Shown here: positions 60,901-64,000 of the stretch, piece after piece | Layout: each line of letters begins with the position of its first letter | How positions within the stretch are numbered: position 1 is the stretch's first letter | Program-made: the position numbers and the translations under genes | Origin: Pyropia yezoensis | Taxonomy: Eukaryota > Rhodophyta > Bangiophyceae > Bangiales > Bangiaceae | Direction: 5' to 3' | Assembly (NCBI GenBank): GCA_009829735.1 | Contig: CM020619.1 | Coordinates: 2,672,590-2,736,589 of the forward strand | Length of the DNA: 64,000 bases | The notes under the pieces: generated by a model | What the model was told of the DNA's origin: nothing | The model's database searches: none | The model's input: the letters and a program-made list of their open reading frames with translations, nothing else

Positions 60901-63105
60901 GGTAGCACCGCCGAGGGGGGAAGAGGACGCGCGGGGGGGGGGGGGGAGGGGAAAGGGGGCAACAAACACGACGCGAGCGAAAGGAAAAACCGGCGGAGAT
61001 TGAGGCAGAGGAGGAAGAGGGACAGAGCATCCAGGGGCGGATGCCACAACCACACGGCACCACAGGTGCTACGGCGAGTCCGTGCCCACAGCCCCGCTTG
61101 CCAAAACCAGTCAAGATACCAGCGCCCAGCAGGGAGCTCTCTGCCTTTCACAAACCCTTGCTCCTCCCCCTTGCCCGCCCCCCACCACCGCCAAAAGCAC
61201 AATGCCAGCAACCGCCCCGGCGGCAGGCGAGTTCGGCTGTCTGAGCTTGCGCGCCGACTGCCCTGCATCGCACGCCATCCGCCTTGGTGGCATTTCACCG
61301 CCATCCCTGGGCTCGTCTCCATCCATGGGGACCCACGGGGGCACAGGCACCCCTCCCCCCCTCACCCTCCCCCCCAAAACCCCCAGTCCCCACTCTCCGA
61401 CCTCCCCGCCCCCCGCCGCCGGCCACCCATCGCCGGGCGCCCGTGGCCAGCCGCTAAAGGGGGCGGGAGCCCACGTGGTGGCCTCCACCGCAGCGGCAGC
61501 GGGGGGAGAAGAGGAAAGGGAAGAGGCGGGGAGGGGGGGGGGTGGGGCCACCCATGGGGCTGGGGTGCGCCCCCCGGCCCACGTCATTGACCACCGCCGG
61601 CGGGCCAGGAACCGCCCTCACCCGCTCACCTGGTACCCGGCCGGGAACCTTGCGTTGCTAGACACGAGTCGCCATTATGGATGGAATGGAGGCTATCCTC
61701 CCCTCCCCCGCCCTCCATCTCCCCACCCATCCACCTCCTCTACCCTGGCGACACACGGGAGTGATGCCCAGTGCCGCCGCCCTGTCGGGCACAGCAGCAC
61801 AATACAGCGGGCGGAGAGACCAGAGGCGGGGGGGTGGGAGGGGTTGGTAAAAGGCGCGCAGGGGGGGACGAGAGCAGGCGGGAGGAGGGACGGTGGCTGC
61901 CGATGTGGAGCCCTCAGCGGACGGCGGGGCCTCAGCGTGTGGCACCGAGGGTGAGCGAGGCGAGAGGAGCGAGGGATGGGGGAGGCATCGCAGAGGTGCG
62001 GGAGTGGCCCATGAGGCGCAGAGGTGGGGAGCTGCCGGGCTGGGAGGCGGGGAAGGGCGGAGGCATTGGTATGTATGTCTGACGGGCCCAGACACTTGCA
62101 GGTGCGCGCCCGCGCGGGCGCATCGCCCTAGAGAGGAACCCTCATCCACTGCGTGCGCGGAAGACGCATGAAGCAGAGCTTGAGGTAATTGAATGTGATT
62201 TTATTGGTAACGCCTCACCTTCGTGAAAATACCCTGGCCTCTTCTTCAACTCAGGCCGGATATGGAGGCTACTTCACGGCGCGTAAGTCGGCGACCTGCT
62301 TCACGATGTCTCCTTCGCCAGGACCACCAATCACCCGCATGTCGCACGATGCGGACCCACGCCAGCATCTGCGCCCCCCTCACTCGTCGCCACCTCTACG
62401 ATGAATCTCTCTCACTCTTCTTCGGAAAGCCGACCGCTCTCGCCCACAGCGGCGGCGGCGGCCACGCAGCCGCGCAACGAAACTGGCGTGCGCAACCGGC
62501 GCGCGCCTGCCCCATCGGAAAACACACGCGCCAGCACCATGCCGCGCGAGAAAGTCACCATCAATACGTGCCCCCATATCCGCACCCCCTTCCCTGCGCA
62601 AATGGCGCACAGGGCGGTGCGCAGGGAGCGCTGGCGCTCCTCAACCCGCCGGAGCTTAAGTTTCACCGTCTCCCACCTCCGCGACGCGTGCAGCGCGCGC
62701 GACTATTTGGTCGGAGATGGAGTGGTAGCGCCGCTTCCGACCTCGCACCGCCACTGCCGTCGGAGTCAAAATCTGGATGTAGAGTGTATTGGTCGCTCTC
62801 TCGAGTTTGCGTCAAGCGTTTACCTCCTCTCACAGCCTGTGACGCTGTGCAGTGTCCACCCAAGGCCGTAGAGACTGGATGCGGAGCGGTGAAACGCCAA
62901 GCTACAAACCCTTGTACATGCCAAGACACTGTCGGTTGAAATGCCCCGACCCCCCCTCCCACGCGCCCTCGTCTCGCCGCCTCTCCTCGTCGTTCACACC
63001 CCACGTTGGCAACCGGTCGATCCCGGCCCCCTGTACTCGACCGCGCCGCCCCCATCACCCCCCACCCTCCTCATCTCCGCTCGTCTTGCCCTCCGCGTCA
63101 CCAGC
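60901..63105. other. Intergenic region; one weak ORF
   Basis: Mostly GC-rich with short purine/pyrimidine tracts. A plus frame of 156 codons (62401-62871, starting MNLSHSSSESRPLS) lies in a less GC-rich part and could be a gene, but it has no recognisable domain and other frames are open too. Confidence 0.4.
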
Positions 63106-63862
63106 ATGGCTCGTGGCCGCCAGTCCCCCGTTTCTGTTTTGGTGGCGGCCGTTGTGGCCATCGCGGCTGCCGCTGCCGTCGCCTCCCCTGCCGCCGCGGG
63201 ATACTCCTTCTTTCCTTCCCGCGTTGGGGACATTGGGTGGTCAGTATCGCACATGCTGCGCAACAGCCGTGGCGGGGTAAAAACTGTGCCCGGCACCCGC
63301 CGCCTTCTCCCCACCTGCTCCGTGGGAGCCTGCTGCGATCTTTCACCAGTCGAGGACGGTAGCGCTGGTTTTGTCGTAGGGGCGCGGCCCCGCCAGGTCT
63401 GACCTGGTCCACCGTCCCACCAGCAGCACGTACTGCCCGCTTGCGTTTGGCTCCATGATGGTTACCGAGGTGCCCAGCGCCGGGGCCCGGCGGGATGAGG
63501 TGGCGATGGGCGGCTACGTGGTTTAGACGTCCGTGGAAGAGTTTGCGGCGCTCCCCTCCTGCAGCGGCGGGTACGAGTGGGCCACGGGTACCGCGGGGGA
63601 AGGCGGTGAGCTCCGTTGGGCGCCCACTCGCAAGTGGGACAACGGCCAAGGGGGTGGCGACTGGGGAGGGGCGGGCGGCGGGGGCGGGTGCCCCCCCGCT
63701 GGGCCGACGGCTGGGAAGCAGGCGGCCCACGCCTGTGTTCGCAGCTGCGCGCCGTGGCTGGCCGGCCGCCCACCCGCCACGCCCGCGTGTGTGGGCGCGA
63801 TGCAGCGCAAGCAGATCCGCAACGCCACGAGCGTGGCGGGCTGCACGGAGCGGCTCGACTGA
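63106..63862 (+). CDS. Secreted protein, structure uncertain (split frames)
   Basis: The ATG at 63106 opens MARGRQSPVSVLVAAVVAIA, a good signal peptide, followed by GYSFFPSRVGDIGW. The first frame stops at 63402. A second frame shifted by +1 reads STYCPLAFGSMMVTEVPSAG and EEFAALPSCSGGYEWATG and ends AHACVRSCAPWLAGRP...ATSVAGCTERLD at 63862, with a TAG at about 63525 in between. An intron from GTAAAA (63277) to gttttgtcgtag (63380) would join the first two parts in frame. A second intron ending at gtggtttag could remove the TAG. Alternatively the gene is broken. Family not recognised. Confidence 0.4.
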
Positions 63863-64000
63863 GGGGTTCAGAAGGGAAGGGACGGAGGGAGGTGGGGGGG
63901 GGGGGTGAGGCGCCACGACAGCAGGTCGACCAGTCGCCCCATTCCTTGGTGATCTGCAGGGGGCGGCGCTTGTACTGTACTGCACGTGAGTTCCGTGGTC

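Noticed and set aside
61082..61954. 290-codon plus-strand frame downstream of the beta-propeller gene start region
   Set aside because: Low-complexity Pro/Gly/Ala composition, overlapping frames on both strands and no domain.
1..64000. CRISPR arrays, rRNA genes, operons, bacterial promoters
   Set aside because: None seen. Introns, COPI and Snf2 genes mark the DNA as eukaryotic nuclear, so prokaryotic features were not expected and no regularly spaced repeats were found.

Overview
This window is a piece of the nuclear genome of a high-GC photosynthetic eukaryote. The genes have spliceosomal introns (GTATGT/GTAAGT...AG), a COPI coat subunit, a Snf2/RING translocase and an SPX-SLC13 transporter. 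A plastid-type 15-cis-zeta-carotene isomerase (Z-ISO) points to an alga. The very high GC3, the Ala/Gly/Ser-rich low-complexity inserts, the long poly-G/poly-C runs in intergenic DNA and the low intron number (0-1 in host genes) fit a bangiophyte red alga such as Porphyra/Pyropia. A GC-rich green alga is less likely because those genes are usually intron-dense. The taxon is an inference; nothing here proves it.

Layout. 1-986 (-): a 3'-truncated secreted Cys-rich protein with two tandem 8-Cys modules. 4201-6258 (-): an Ala/Pro-rich protein. 8352-14276 (+): a 1974-residue protein that joins a PDXDC1-like pseudo-decarboxylase domain to an Arg/Ser-rich tail. 15979-19036 (-): coatomer gamma (COPG), two exons. 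20700-23900: degenerate inverted-repeat transposon ends, mostly without convincing genes. 25474-26733 (-): a disordered protein with a KEN box. 28374-36216: a complete Mutator-like element (MULE) with terminal inverted repeats of about 190-210 bp and a perfect 9-bp target duplication. The element holds a five-exon transposase gene on the minus strand and, on the plus strand, broken pieces of the anaphase-promoting-complex subunit APC1. 38231-42987 (+): a Rad5/16-Uls1-like Snf2 ATPase with RING finger, two exons. 45737-48763 (+): an SPX-SLC13 phosphate-type transporter. 49749-50339 (-): a small Cys-motif protein. 52029-52479: a 451-bp TA-flanked inverted-repeat element of the same family as 20703-23900. 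53462-54664 (+): Z-ISO. 55261-55902 (-): a secreted Cys-rich protein. 58678-60900 (-): a secreted beta-propeller protein of a mainly prokaryotic family. 63106 onwards (+): a secreted protein whose exon structure is unclear.

The genes do not form a pathway; they are ordinary housekeeping and secretory genes spaced by GC-rich intergenic DNA. The most unusual items are the autonomous MULE that carries an APC1 fragment between its left end and its own transposase, and the PDXDC1-like/RS-tail protein in which the PLP-binding His-Lys pair is replaced by Ala-Ala. Many long open frames in this window are GC-driven artefacts, so I list only those with independent support.
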